46,634 nt of DNA from Deinococcus roseus (GCF_014646895.1 NZ_BMOD01000031.1:1-46634); one strand, 5' to 3'; shown: positions 9,488-17,243, numbered from the stretch's first letter. Notes: generated by a model not told the origin, from the letters alone. A program made the numbers and translations.

Positions 9488-10289
9488 AAAACATCTCCTT
9501 GCGAATGAGTGCAATGGCCAGATCGGCGCTGCTGCTGGCCGCATCCCACACCGAGGCGGGCCTGAGCTGCACGGCTTTTTGAATGGCCTGCTGGTACAGA
9601 CGGCTGTCCGTGCCTGAAGTCAGGGCGTAATGCAACAATGCGCTGCTGAGGGGTTTCAGGGCCTGTCCGTTCAGGCTGGCCAGCAGTTCGGCGGTGCAGG
9701 TCACCTGCCAGTGTTGGGGCACCTGCAACCGGGCGGTGGAAGCCACCTTCAGCAGGTAATCCAGCACAGAGGTTTTCTCGTAGCACCACATCCAGGCCGG
9801 GACATGCACAGGCAAAACCGTGCTGTCGTAAGCAGCCTCTACATCGAACACATCGAAGCCAGAGAAGCCCAGTTCCTGCATGGACACGCTGACCTCCAGC
9901 AGGTAAGGGGGCATCCATTCGCTGTCCTGGATGTAATTCCATGCCAGCAGCCTGTGGATGGGTTCCAGCACCTGCTCCATGCGGGGGCCGCCAGACCTGC
10001 GGTACAGCCTGAGGAGCGGCAAACTGCTGATCAGCAGGGAGGGGTTGCGCATCAGGGTGTCCAGCCAGATCGGGGAGTGCAGCAGGGCCTGCACGGCTTT
10101 CAGCAGGCGGGGGATGTGTCCCAGTTGCTCGTGCAGCACCTCTTCCGGGAGGCACAGCAGCACCCGGCTGATCTGGGCCAGCTGAGAGAAATCCTGCTCC
10201 ACCTCCTGCACAAAAATGCGTTTTGGAAGGCTGCCATTCAGAACCTCCAGCCAGTCTGTGGCGGTTTCGGGAAGTCTGGAAAGGGTCAT
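9480..10289 (-). CDS. unrecognised helical protein (peptide locus)
   Basis: A 269-aa protein starting MTLSRLPETATDWLEVLNG. The start codon overlaps the upstream stop as ATGA (10286-10289), so translation is coupled. It is predicted to be soluble, rich in Leu and Trp, and largely helical. Visible stretches include VLLCLPEEVLHEQLGHIPRL (about 41-60), RNPSLLISSLPLLRLYRR, and the aromatic segment VPAWMWCYEKTSVLDYLLKV (about 163-182). It ends RKEMFYV, with the last codons overlapping the next gene. I recognise no family. The strict overlap with both neighbours says that the three proteins are made together and may form a complex. Confidence 0.75.
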   Translation of the reverse strand: MTLSRLPETATDWLEVLNGSLPKRIFVQEVEQDFSQLAQISRVLLCLPEEVLHEQLGHIPRLLKAVQALLHSPIWLDTLMRNPSLLISSLPLLRLYRRSGGPRMEQVLEPIHRLLAWNYIQDSEWMPPYLLEVSVSMQELGFSGFDVFDVEAAYDSTVLPVHVPAWMWCYEKTSVLDYLLKVASTARLQVPQHWQVTCTAELLASLNGQALKPLSSALLHYALTSGTDSRLYQQAIQKAVQLRPASVWDAASSSADLAIALIRKEMFYV

Positions 10290-11206
10290 GCAACCACCTG
10301 CTTTCCGTACACCATCACCGCTGCGCCGAGCATCACAAGGGTGGTGTGGTAGCACTGGGTGAACTCGTAACGCTGCACATCCTCTTGCATCTGTGCTGCT
10401 TTTTCAGGGCTGTAGGTGGGGGCAGGCATGGCCCCTGAAGACAATTGACGCTCTGAGAGCAGGTTCCAGGCAAAGCGGGTGATGGGTGTGTCCAGCACCT
10501 CCACAAAAGCCAGGCACATCAGGAATTCTCCGGCCAGATCAAGGTTGTCCTGCCTGAGCATCATGGCGAGGGCATCCTGCAGCATCCTTTGCAAATCATG
10601 CGTTTCTGCGGGCAGCACCTGCTTTAAGGGCACCTGCCCAAGGTCTGCCAGGTAAAACAGTGTGTGGGTGATGCTGTAGAGGTCGTTGGTGTTGCACTGG
10701 GTCAGGCTGCGGCCTTTTGCCAGAATGGTTTTCTGGTAGAGGGGCAGGTAAAGCACGGGATCAAACTGCCCTGTGGCCCGGTCCAGTGCGTAATGCAAAT
10801 CCATCACCCGAAAAGGAATGCGGCTGCGCTCCACCACTTCGTGCAGCCTGGAAGCCAGGAAAACCTCCAGCAAACCATCTGCACAGCGCTCTGGCTGCCC
10901 GGTGATGTTGAAGAACTCGTTCCTGAGGGCAAAAACCATCAGGCCAGCAGGGTCATGGTGGGCAAAGGCCGGGAAATCATAACTTTCAAAGGTGCGCTCG
11001 ATGAAGTGGCGGATGGTGTGCAGCTCTGGGAATTGCCGCTCCAGGTTCATGCGCAGAAAAGGATTCACCACAAAGACCAGTTCCAGAAAGGGTTTCACCC
11101 TCAGGGTGTGGTCCTGCACGTAAGGATGCCCAGGGTCAAAGCACTCCAGATGGTCCATGACCCACTTCAGGGACTGCTGGAACACCCGATCAACCTGCAA
11201 CGACAT
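10286..11206 (-). CDS. unrecognised protein, possibly DUF6895-like (peptide locus)
   Basis: A 306-aa protein starting MSLQVDRVFQQSLKWVMDHL, with its ATG 17 bases inside the end of the M16 peptidase gene and GGAGG upstream. It looks all-helical and soluble. The most distinctive stretch is NDLYSITHTLFYLADLGQ (about 180-197), with the THxxFY pattern that I associate, unverified and from memory, with DUF6895 proteins of actinobacteria. No catalytic motif is recognised. It is the first of three coupled unknown genes. Possible roles are a peptide-modifying enzyme subunit, a scaffold or an immunity factor; the sequence does not decide among them. Confidence 0.75.
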   Translation of the reverse strand: MSLQVDRVFQQSLKWVMDHLECFDPGHPYVQDHTLRVKPFLELVFVVNPFLRMNLERQFPELHTIRHFIERTFESYDFPAFAHHDPAGLMVFALRNEFFNITGQPERCADGLLEVFLASRLHEVVERSRIPFRVMDLHYALDRATGQFDPVLYLPLYQKTILAKGRSLTQCNTNDLYSITHTLFYLADLGQVPLKQVLPAETHDLQRMLQDALAMMLRQDNLDLAGEFLMCLAFVEVLDTPITRFAWNLLSERQLSSGAMPAPTYSPEKAAQMQEDVQRYEFTQCYHTTLVMLGAAVMVYGKQVVA

Positions 11207-13913
11207 GGGGCACCTCCTCCGCTTTTGGTCCGATGATGGCTCCTGCGCCGCCCTGCAAGTGTTTCTCTGCCAGAGCAGGAAGCACTGAAAGTTGCGTGTC
11301 CAGCAACCTCTGCATGAAAGCGGTGCGCACCTGGGGGGTGTACCCTCTGGCCTGATCCATCAGGGTTCTGCGGGCCTGGGCTGCACTGGACACCAGGGGC
11401 CGGATCTGCCGGAAACTGGAGAGTTTGGCAGCATAAAGCTGCTCTGGGGTGATGTCTTTTGCAAGCTGTCTGGCCTGCTGGAACACTTTCAGGGTGGCCT
11501 CTGCCTGGGGGTCTCGCAAGGAAGCGCAGATCAGCAGGCCCTGTTCAGGTGCAGCCCGGCCCATCGCGCCGTAAGCCCCGCCTTTTTCACGCACCTGCAC
11601 ATGGAAATGGTCGTGCAGGATGCGGGCCAGCAGGTACATCCCCGGCGCATCGTCGTGCAGATAAGGCACGGTGCGGTAAATCCATGCTGCAAAAGACACC
11701 GGACTGGGGATGTGCTGCCTCCAGATGGGGGCAGAGGCTGCTGTTTCAGGGAAAACCACCTTCTGGGACAACACAGCTTCACCCTGAGGGAACCGGGCGA
11801 GAAAATCAGGCAAAGCCTGCAGTCCCGTGTCTTCCTTGCTGCAGATCACCACCTGCATTCTGGATTGCTGGAACAGCAACTCATGCAGGTCCTGAAGCCT
11901 GTCCAGCAAGTCGGGATCCTGCAGGTGCTGATGGTGGGTCTGCAAAGCAGTCAGACCATCCAGCTGCTCTCTCCACTGCAGAGCAGGGTTCAGCCTTCTG
12001 GAAGCCTGCAGCACAGCGAACTGGTGCCCGGCCACCACCATCTGGTTTTCCATCAATTTGATGCGCTCCTTCAGGACGGCCTGCACTTCCTGGGCTGTGA
12101 ACTGCAAGCCAGCAAGCCAGCTTCCCAGCGTTTCCAGTGCCTGAGGGATGCGCTCTGAAAGCCCTCTCAGGTGGATCAAAAGTTGAGCACCCACCAGGCC
12201 CGAATGTTCCGGGCTGTGAAAGATGTCCACTGCAGGGGTCCACTGGGCGCCTGCGTCCTGCATGCTGGAGGCCAGCGCTGCAAAAGTCTGCTTTTCTGTC
12301 CCACAGCGGCCCAGCATCACCTGATAGGTGGTGAGCAGTTCCCACTGCTCAGAAGTCAGGTCAGAGAGTTCCACCGTCAGGGTCAGGTGCGTGAGGCCCG
12401 ATTCTGCCAGAACCACCTGCTGCACAGGAACACCAGCAATCAGGTGCAGGTCGTGGGCCACTTCAGGGGTTTCCGGGTTCAGGTCTTCCAGCTTTAAGGC
12501 AGGCAGGATGCAGGTGTCCAGGGCTGGAGTTGCTGTGCGCTGGCGTTCCAGCCTTGCAGCAACATCTTCCGGGTTCAATTCAGGCAAGTTTTGCTCTGCA
12601 GGACCAGACTTCATGACGATTCTGGAAGGTTGCTGGCTCATCAGGTGCTGCTGGACCAGACCCTGCAAAAACCCTGAAGGATCTTCCATGCTTCTGAGCT
12701 GCTGGATCCAGCCTCCCATCGAGCAGGCCTCTGCACTGCTGGCCTGGTGGTGGTGTGCGCCCAGCACGCTGAACAGCAACTTGACCCCATAAGGCACCTG
12801 GGCGTGTCCGGTGTCCCGGTCTTCCAGTTCAAAGCGGGTCAGGGCCGCCTGGATCAGGTCATTTGGCACAGGTTCACGCAGGCAGGCCAGCACCTCTCTT
12901 TCAATCAGATCTGCATCGGTGGTGCCTTTGATGCCCACAGCAAAGACCGCTTCTTCGGTTTCGGAGTGAAAGCCAGAGCAATCTGCCAGCGCATAACCGT
13001 GTTTCAGCAGCACTTTTTGCAGGGGTGCAGCGGTGTGCCCCAGCAGAATGAAGGTCAAGAGGCTCAGGGCAAAATGTTCCAGCCCTTCTTTCTGGTGCAC
13101 GGTTTTCCAGACCAGCAGCACCTGATCGGTGTTGGGGTGGGTGCAGATCAGATCAGACACTGGAGGATTCAGGGCTTCAATTCTGGGAGCAGGCTGGCCC
13201 ACGGGAACGTGTTTCAGCACCTCATCCAGCTTTTCCAGCAGGTCAGAAAGCTTCACATCGCCGTAACTGTAAAAGCAGGTGTTGGCTGCACAGTAATGCT
13301 CTGCATGGAAATCCCGCACCTGATCTGCAGTCAGGTTCACGATGGCTGCAGGATCTCCCCCGGAGTTTCTGGCCCAGGCACTGCCCGGAAAGAGCGCACG
13401 GGTGACCTGTTCGCGCATCACACGGGCAGCGTTGGCCATGCCGCCTTTCATCTCGTTCATCACCACGCCCTGGTACTCACCTGTCTCCGTGACCCGGCAG
13501 GCTTCCTGATCGAAACTGCTGTCCAGCAACAAGGGATGAAAGCAGGCATCCAGGTACACGTCCAGCAAATTCCAGTAATCCTGCGGCACACTGCTGGCAA
13601 AGGTGAACGCAGTCCAGTCGCGGGTGGTGCTGGCATTCATGTAATCGCGCAAGGAACGGCTCTGCATCTCGAAGAAGGTCTTTCTGGAAGGGTACTTCCG
13701 GGATCCGCACAGCACCAGATGCTCCAGCACGTGGGCCACACCAGAATCGTCTGGCACCGGGGTGTAGAAAGAGGTGGTGAACACGCGGCTGGAATCCGGG
13801 GTCTGCAGGTGCAGCAGGGTGGCACCACTCTCGTGCCTGAGCTGCAGAAACTCCCCTCCCAGATGAGACAGCGCCTTGCGCTGAAGGACTTGAAAACCAT
13901 GTGACAGTGTCAT
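11190..13913 (-). CDS. M16 family zinc metallopeptidase, PreP (M16C) type
   Basis: A 907-aa peptidase of the pitrilysin/presequence-protease group. The inverted zinc motif HxxEH is intact as HVLEH (His61, Glu64, His65), followed by LVLCGSRKYPS typical of the PreP branch. The distal zinc ligand is expected in GVVMNEMKGG (about 150). The protein has the length of the fused two-half M16C enzymes, which enclose and degrade peptides of about 10-65 residues. The start is the ATG at 13913 with GGGGAG upstream; a GTG four codons earlier overlaps that site. The upstream gap of 177 bp to the permease gene shows direct AGCAGCTTT repeats but no gene. Overlap with the next gene by 17 bases links it to the peptide locus. 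It may cut leaders, degrade spent peptide, or confer self-protection. Confidence 0.9.
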   Translation of the reverse strand: MTLSHGFQVLQRKALSHLGGEFLQLRHESGATLLHLQTPDSSRVFTTSFYTPVPDDSGVAHVLEHLVLCGSRKYPSRKTFFEMQSRSLRDYMNASTTRDWTAFTFASSVPQDYWNLLDVYLDACFHPLLLDSSFDQEACRVTETGEYQGVVMNEMKGGMANAARVMREQVTRALFPGSAWARNSGGDPAAIVNLTADQVRDFHAEHYCAANTCFYSYGDVKLSDLLEKLDEVLKHVPVGQPAPRIEALNPPVSDLICTHPNTDQVLLVWKTVHQKEGLEHFALSLLTFILLGHTAAPLQKVLLKHGYALADCSGFHSETEEAVFAVGIKGTTDADLIEREVLACLREPVPNDLIQAALTRFELEDRDTGHAQVPYGVKLLFSVLGAHHHQASSAEACSMGGWIQQLRSMEDPSGFLQGLVQQHLMSQQPSRIVMKSGPAEQNLPELNPEDVAARLERQRTATPALDTCILPALKLEDLNPETPEVAHDLHLIAGVPVQQVVLAESGLTHLTLTVELSDLTSEQWELLTTYQVMLGRCGTEKQTFAALASSMQDAGAQWTPAVDIFHSPEHSGLVGAQLLIHLRGLSERIPQALETLGSWLAGLQFTAQEVQAVLKERIKLMENQMVVAGHQFAVLQASRRLNPALQWREQLDGLTALQTHHQHLQDPDLLDRLQDLHELLFQQSRMQVVICSKEDTGLQALPDFLARFPQGEAVLSQKVVFPETAASAPIWRQHIPSPVSFAAWIYRTVPYLHDDAPGMYLLARILHDHFHVQVREKGGAYGAMGRAAPEQGLLICASLRDPQAEATLKVFQQARQLAKDITPEQLYAAKLSSFRQIRPLVSSAAQARRTLMDQARGYTPQVRTAFMQRLLDTQLSVLPALAEKHLQGGAGAIIGPKAEEVPHVVAG

Positions 13914-14090
13914 GTTGCTCCCCACAAATGCTGATGATGTGAATGGGTTTGAACGGTGCTTCAGAGGTGAAAGATGCGCTGGGGCCAGAAGGTCATGATG
14001 CTCAACCCAGGAAAACCCAGATCTTTCTTATGCTTTAAGCAAAGCTGCTGCACACCCTGAAAGCTGCTGTCTGACCGCTGACTGCTGCTC

Positions 14091-14861
14091 TCAATAGCTG
14101 TTCAGCACACCCTGCAGACGCACACCCCGGTCTGCTTTCCTGAACACCCACACCCCGAGGGCAAACCACAAGAGGCCGTTGGCCAGCATGAGGGCGATTT
14201 GCTCTAAAGGCAGGCTTTCCCCGCGCACCATCACGTCCCGCAGGCCAATGGCACTGGGCACCAGGGGCAGCACAGACAGGAGTTTCTGCACCAGAGCAGG
14301 GCTTTGCTCGAAGGGGGTCATCATCAGGAACAGCAGCCCGAAATTCACAAGGTTCAGCAGTTGCTGCACTTTCTTGGCACCCAGGGCCAGTGCCCCGAAC
14401 AGGAAGGCCAGTCCGTAAGCGGCCAGAATGGTGGTCACCACGGGCACCAGCACCCACACGCTGATGTGCAGGTGCACTTTTGTCAGCAGCACAATCAAAG
14501 TCAGGATGATGGCATTGCTGAGGACCATCCAGATGGTGTTTGAAAAGGTGCGCAGCACAAAAATCTTCGTGAGGCCGTAAGGGGAAAGGCACACCTGCTC
14601 CAGCGTTCCGCTCTGGGCTTCCTGGCTGGTGTCGCTGCTGATGTCTGCCAGAATGAACAGAATCAATGCCCACAGGGTGTACCCCACCACGATGGAATCC
14701 AGACGGTCTCCGAACTGGTTCAGGCCCGACATGTATTTCGCACCAAAAAACAAAGCCAGGAACACAATGGTGATGCCCAGAATGCTGCCGATGGTGTTGC
14801 CCATGTAGCGCTTCAGCAAAATGGCGCTGCGCCGGAATTCCGCAAAGAACAGCTCAAACAT
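14091..14861 (-). CDS. ABC-2 type transporter permease (first transporter of the peptide locus)
   Basis: The 256-aa membrane protein starts MFELFFAEFRRSAILLKRYM behind AAAGGAG. About six hydrophobic helices are visible: roughly residues 25-45, 60-80, 108-130, 140-165, 175-195 and 225-243. The segment SDTSQEAQSGTLEQVCLSPYG (about 80-100) is the cytosolic EAxxGT-like loop typical of ABC-2 permeases. It overlaps the ATPase gene by 8 bases. With that ATPase it forms the first exporter of the locus, directly downstream of the peptide genes. Expression of the pair probably depends on read-through of the terminator at 15828-15868. Confidence 0.9.
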   Translation of the reverse strand: MFELFFAEFRRSAILLKRYMGNTIGSILGITIVFLALFFGAKYMSGLNQFGDRLDSIVVGYTLWALILFILADISSDTSQEAQSGTLEQVCLSPYGLTKIFVLRTFSNTIWMVLSNAIILTLIVLLTKVHLHISVWVLVPVVTTILAAYGLAFLFGALALGAKKVQQLLNLVNFGLLFLMMTPFEQSPALVQKLLSVLPLVPSAIGLRDVMVRGESLPLEQIALMLANGLLWFALGVWVFRKADRGVRLQGVLNSY

Positions 14862-15777
14862 GGAGGGCTCCTTTCTGCAGGTGCAGGAAGATGTCTGTGA
14901 GGTCTGCAATGGTGGGTTCCAGATGGCGGATGTCCAGGGGTCTGAGCACATCCAGCACCTCGTAAAGTCCTGCAGGTGAGCCAAAATAAAGCAGTCTGTC
15001 TTCCTGCACGTTCACAGGGAGAGAGCGCAGCTTGTGTTGCTGCAGGGTGTCCAGCTCACCTGCAAACTGGATGGTGTAAGACTGACCGCTGTACTCGGCG
15101 ATCAGTTCCCCGGTGGGTTTCTCGGTGAGGATTTCCCCCTGGCGCATGATCACCACGCGGGTGGAGAGCTCCTGCGCCACATCCAGCTGGTGGGTGGTCA
15201 GCAATATGGCCTGACCCTGCTCTGCAAGCTCCATCACCATGCTCTTGATCCCCAGGGTCGCCTCCACATCCAGACCCAGGGTGGGTTCATCCAGCAGCAG
15301 CAGTCTGGGCTGGTGGATCACGCTGAGGGCAATGGCCAGTTTCTGCTGCATGCCTCTGGAGAGCTGGAACACCAGGGTGTTTTTCTTCTCGGTGAGGCCA
15401 AAGCGCTGCAGAAGTTCGGCAGCACGGCTTCGGGCCTGCCTGTGGTTCAGGCCCTTCAAGACCCCGAAGTACTCCAGGTTCTCCTGCACCGACAGTTTCC
15501 AGTACAGGTTGCGGTTTCCTTCCAGCACAGCACCGATCTGGCGCAGGGCTTTCGGGTCCCGGTTGGGGTCCTCTCCGCACACCTCCACCGTTCCGGCATC
15601 CGGCCTGACCAGACCGGTGAGCATCTTCAGGGTGGTGGTCTTCCCAGCGCCGTTCGCGCCCAGAAAAGCCACCACTTCGCCCGCAGCACAGCTGAGGCTG
15701 AGGTTCTTGACCGCTTCGACGGTCTCGCCACGCACCCGATAGTGTTTTTTCAGTCCTGTTGCCTTGAGAATTTGCAT
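14854..15777 (-). CDS. ABC transporter ATP-binding protein (first transporter of the peptide locus)
   Basis: A 307-aa ATPase starting MQILKATGLKKHYRVRGE at 15777, chosen because GGAGGTGG lies seven bases upstream; in-frame ATGs further upstream lack such a site. Motifs: Walker A GANGAGKTT (about 39-47), signature LSRGMQQKLA (about 137-146), Walker B LLLLDEPTLGLD, and switch His in LTTHQLD. The C-terminal 90 residues form the extra domain usual in drug and peptide exporters of the ABC-2 class. It pairs with the overlapping permease gene. It is the first gene after the peptide cluster, separated from it by a strong intrinsic terminator. Confidence 0.93.
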   Translation of the reverse strand: MQILKATGLKKHYRVRGETVEAVKNLSLSCAAGEVVAFLGANGAGKTTTLKMLTGLVRPDAGTVEVCGEDPNRDPKALRQIGAVLEGNRNLYWKLSVQENLEYFGVLKGLNHRQARSRAAELLQRFGLTEKKNTLVFQLSRGMQQKLAIALSVIHQPRLLLLDEPTLGLDVEATLGIKSMVMELAEQGQAILLTTHQLDVAQELSTRVVIMRQGEILTEKPTGELIAEYSGQSYTIQFAGELDTLQQHKLRSLPVNVQEDRLLYFGSPAGLYEVLDVLRPLDIRHLEPTIADLTDIFLHLQKGALHV

Positions 15778-15827
15778 GCTGCCCACCTCCATGAATGGGG
15801 TAGGGTCAGGGTATTCCCGCATCAGGG

Positions 15828-15868
15828 AAAAAACGGAGAAACCCACCCTCTTCAGGCAGGTTTCTCCG
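15828..15868 (-). terminator. intrinsic terminator/attenuator between peptide genes and transporter genes
   Basis: Read on the minus strand, CGGAGAAACC and GGTTTCTCCG (plus 15859-15868 and 15834-15843) form a perfect 10-bp stem with a 15-base loop, followed by TTTTTT (plus 15828-15833). It lies 39 bases after the stop of the last peptide gene and 51 before the ATPase start. That placement would make peptide mRNA abundant and allow limited read-through into the export and processing genes, as known for lantibiotic and bacteriocin operons. Confidence 0.85.
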
Positions 15869-15906
15869 CTCGGTTTTCCGTTTTGGTTTTTGGGGTGTTT
15901 CTGGTC

Positions 15907-16062
15907 TTACTCGAGTTCGGCGGCGAGGCCGCTCTCGAAGGCTTCGGTGTCGGTGTCGGTGTTGGAGTACACCAGCACATAACCGGTCAAAGCCAGAATG
16001 TTGACGCTCACTTCTTCGCTGTACACGCTTGCATCGTTGGTCCAGAACATGCCTTTATCCAT
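15907..16062 (-). CDS. tandem acidic peptide 1 (51 aa), putative exported/processed precursor
   Basis: The peptide begins MDKGMFWTNDASVYSEEVS. It has a hydrophobic centre VNILALTGYVLVYSN (20-34) and a TDTDTEAFES acidic stretch, and ends GLAAELE. It has no cysteine, no signal peptide and no double-glycine leader. AAAGGAGA lies upstream of the ATG. It is nearly identical to peptides 2 and 3, differing only at residues 8, 9 and 48. It is the last of four tandem peptide genes and is followed by the terminator at 15828-15868. Conservation of the N- and C-terminal ends in the diverged fourth copy suggests recognition elements at both ends. No known family recognised. The repeated, well-conserved reading frame with its own ribosome site argues that it is a real gene. 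Confidence 0.88.
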   Translation of the reverse strand: MDKGMFWTNDASVYSEEVSVNILALTGYVLVYSNTDTDTEAFESGLAAELE

Positions 16063-16148
16063 GGTGTTTCTCCTTTGGGATCCTCTGGTTTGCAGAGGAG
16101 TGAATTGCGTTGGGGTGAAGGGCGGATTGTGAAATCAGAAGCGCTGAA

Positions 16149-16304
16149 TTACTCGAGTTCGGCGGCCAGGCCGCTCTCGAAGGCTTCGGTGTCGGTGTCG
16201 GTGTTGGAGTACACCAGCACATAACCGGTCAGGGCCAGAATGTTGACGCTCACTTCTTCGCTGTACACGCTTGCATCGGTGATCCAGAACATGCCTTTGT
16301 CCAT
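16149..16304 (-). CDS. tandem acidic peptide 2 (51 aa)
   Basis: Begins MDKGMFWITDASVYSEEVS and is otherwise the same as peptide 1. AAGGAGGA sits nine bases before the ATG. An 86-bp gap separates it from peptide 1, with no hairpin seen there. The high DNA identity of the copies (synonymous changes are few) points to recent duplication or gene conversion, which can raise dosage or provide variants differing at residue 8 (Ile here, Thr in the others). Confidence 0.88.
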   Translation of the reverse strand: MDKGMFWITDASVYSEEVSVNILALTGYVLVYSNTDTDTEAFESGLAAELE

Positions 16305-16380
16305 AAAAGTTCCTCCTTGAGCTTTCCCTGTCTGGGAGAGCGTTTAAAAATTCCCGGGGTGGGTTTGAAAGTTCAGCAGC

Positions 16381-16536
16381 TTATTCGAGTTCGGTGGCGA
16401 GGCCACTCTCGAAAGCTTCGGTGTCGGTGTCGGTGTTGGAGTACACCAGCACATAGCCGGTCAGGGCCAGAATGTTGACACTCACTTCTTCGCTGTACAC
16501 GCTTGCATCGGTGGTCCAGAACATGCCTTTATCCAT
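16381..16536 (-). CDS. tandem acidic peptide 3 (51 aa)
   Basis: Begins MDKGMFWTTDASVYSEEVS and ends FESGLATELE, with Thr48 instead of Ala48. GAGGAGG lies upstream of the ATG. It has more synonymous differences from copies 1 and 2 than they have from each other, so it is the older duplicate. Synonymous changes alongside an almost unchanged protein suggest purifying selection on the peptide. Only 19 bp separate its start from the stop of the diverged fourth gene. Confidence 0.88.
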   Translation of the reverse strand: MDKGMFWTTDASVYSEEVSVNILALTGYVLVYSNTDTDTEAFESGLATELE

Positions 16537-16555
16537 AACGTTTCCTCCTCAAATT

Positions 16556-16717
16556 TCACTCAAGCTCAAGAGCCAGTTCGCTCTCAAACGCCTGTGGGTG
16601 ACGAAGTTCGCCCTCGAAAATGAACCTGAATCCGGTAAAGCAGAAGATGTTGACATCTTCGGTGGGTGAGGTGTCCTGCACCTGGGATTCCTCTGCCCAG
16701 AAATTCGCTTTCTGCAT
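16556..16717 (-). CDS. tandem acidic peptide 4 (53 aa), diverged paralogue
   Basis: First peptide of the operon; begins MQKANFWAEESQVQDTSPTED behind AAAGGAG. Alignment to copies 1-3 keeps M-x-K-x-x-F-W at the start, VNI plus TG[YF] in the middle, and AFES-x-LA-x-ELE at the end. The core differs completely: NIFCFTGFRFIFEGELRHP, with one Cys and basic residues. It may be the partner of a two-peptide system, a distinct product, or a regulatory or immunity peptide. The strong conservation of both ends across otherwise unlike sequences is the best evidence that the same machinery handles all four. Confidence 0.85.
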   Translation of the reverse strand: MQKANFWAEESQVQDTSPTEDVNIFCFTGFRFIFEGELRHPQAFESELALELE

Positions 16718-16839
16718 CTCCAACTCCTTTCCTTCACTGTCATGCACTGCCTTGCACTTTCTTGCTTTTTGTTGTTCAGAAGCCTGTCTCTGAAGTTCGC
16801 TGTCCTTCTCGCCCGCTTCTTGATATGAAGTATGCGCTT

Positions 16840-16883
16840 TGCCCCTTTGCAACCGTTTTTCACCCTTTTGCCTCAAATTTGCC
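16840..16883 (-). promoter_or_regulatory. candidate SARP operator: 11-base direct repeats upstream of the peptide operon
   Basis: On the minus strand four consecutive 11-mers read GGCAAATTTGA, GGCAAAAGGGT, GAAAAACGGTT, GCAAAGGGGCA. The first two share their first six bases; the others are weaker. SARP-family activators are known to bind direct repeats at 11-base spacing just upstream of a -10 box, and CATACT follows 5 bases after the last unit. The regulator at 17477 is the obvious candidate protein. This is pattern-based inference. Confidence 0.4.
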
Positions 16884-17117
16884 TGGTTTTTCCTGGGTGT
16901 TTCCCGAACTTTTCCCAGGTTTTGCAGGCACCTTTCAAATTGGATTGGGTTTATTTTTGGGGGTGGGCGAGGCATGCCTGATTTGAGGTTTCTTCCATTG
17001 GGCTACAGTCGTTGAGACCAGCTCTGCCAGCGGTTCAGCCAACAGCGATGAAAAGACCATCGATATTTCTGCCATTGAGACGACCAGGCACAGTCTTGTT
17101 CGAGGTTCCTGCCAACA

Positions 17118-17141
17118 GGGCGCAGCGTGCTGCGCCCCTAC
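17118..17141. repeat. GTAG-type extragenic palindrome (REP-like)
   Basis: GGGCGCAGCGTGCTGCGCCC (9-bp arms, 2-base loop) is followed by CTAC, i.e. GTAG on the other strand. An inverted copy lies at 30831-30854 and a variant at 27455-27478. The GTAG tetranucleotide next to a short GC-rich hairpin is typical of REP elements moved by RAYT transposases; none is encoded here. Confidence 0.7.
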
Positions 17142-17193
17142 AACCCGTTGAACATTTCGTCCCATGCCTCTGCCTTCTGCTGTCTTTTGCCCT

Positions 17194-17243
17194 CTCTTGA
17201 CCCTACAACGTGCTTGCGGGACGACCCGCGTCGCACTGGTCGC
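17194..17243. repeat. dispersed repeat shared with 46551-46602
   Basis: Both copies share TCTTGACCCTAMAACGTGCT at one end and CGCACTGGTCGCT at the other, with a variable CG-rich middle of about 17 bases. A third partial copy of the right end occurs near 46499-46514. No coding capacity seen. Confidence 0.6.

Noticed and set aside
15034..16224. A 396-aa plus-strand frame across the ABC ATPase and peptide genes
   Set aside because: Antisense to genes with clear motifs and ribosome sites; the repeated GVGVGVHQHITG segments simply reflect the tandem peptide copies.
15907..16536. Tandem 156-base units as a CRISPR-like or satellite repeat
   Set aside because: Each unit is a complete reading frame with its own Shine-Dalgarno, spacers of different length, and synonymous substitutions: duplicated genes, not a repeat array.
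16935..17165. Short minus-strand frame with repeated CCATTG-containing segments as a transposase remnant
   Set aside because: No recognisable transposase motif and no terminal inverted repeats; too short to support.
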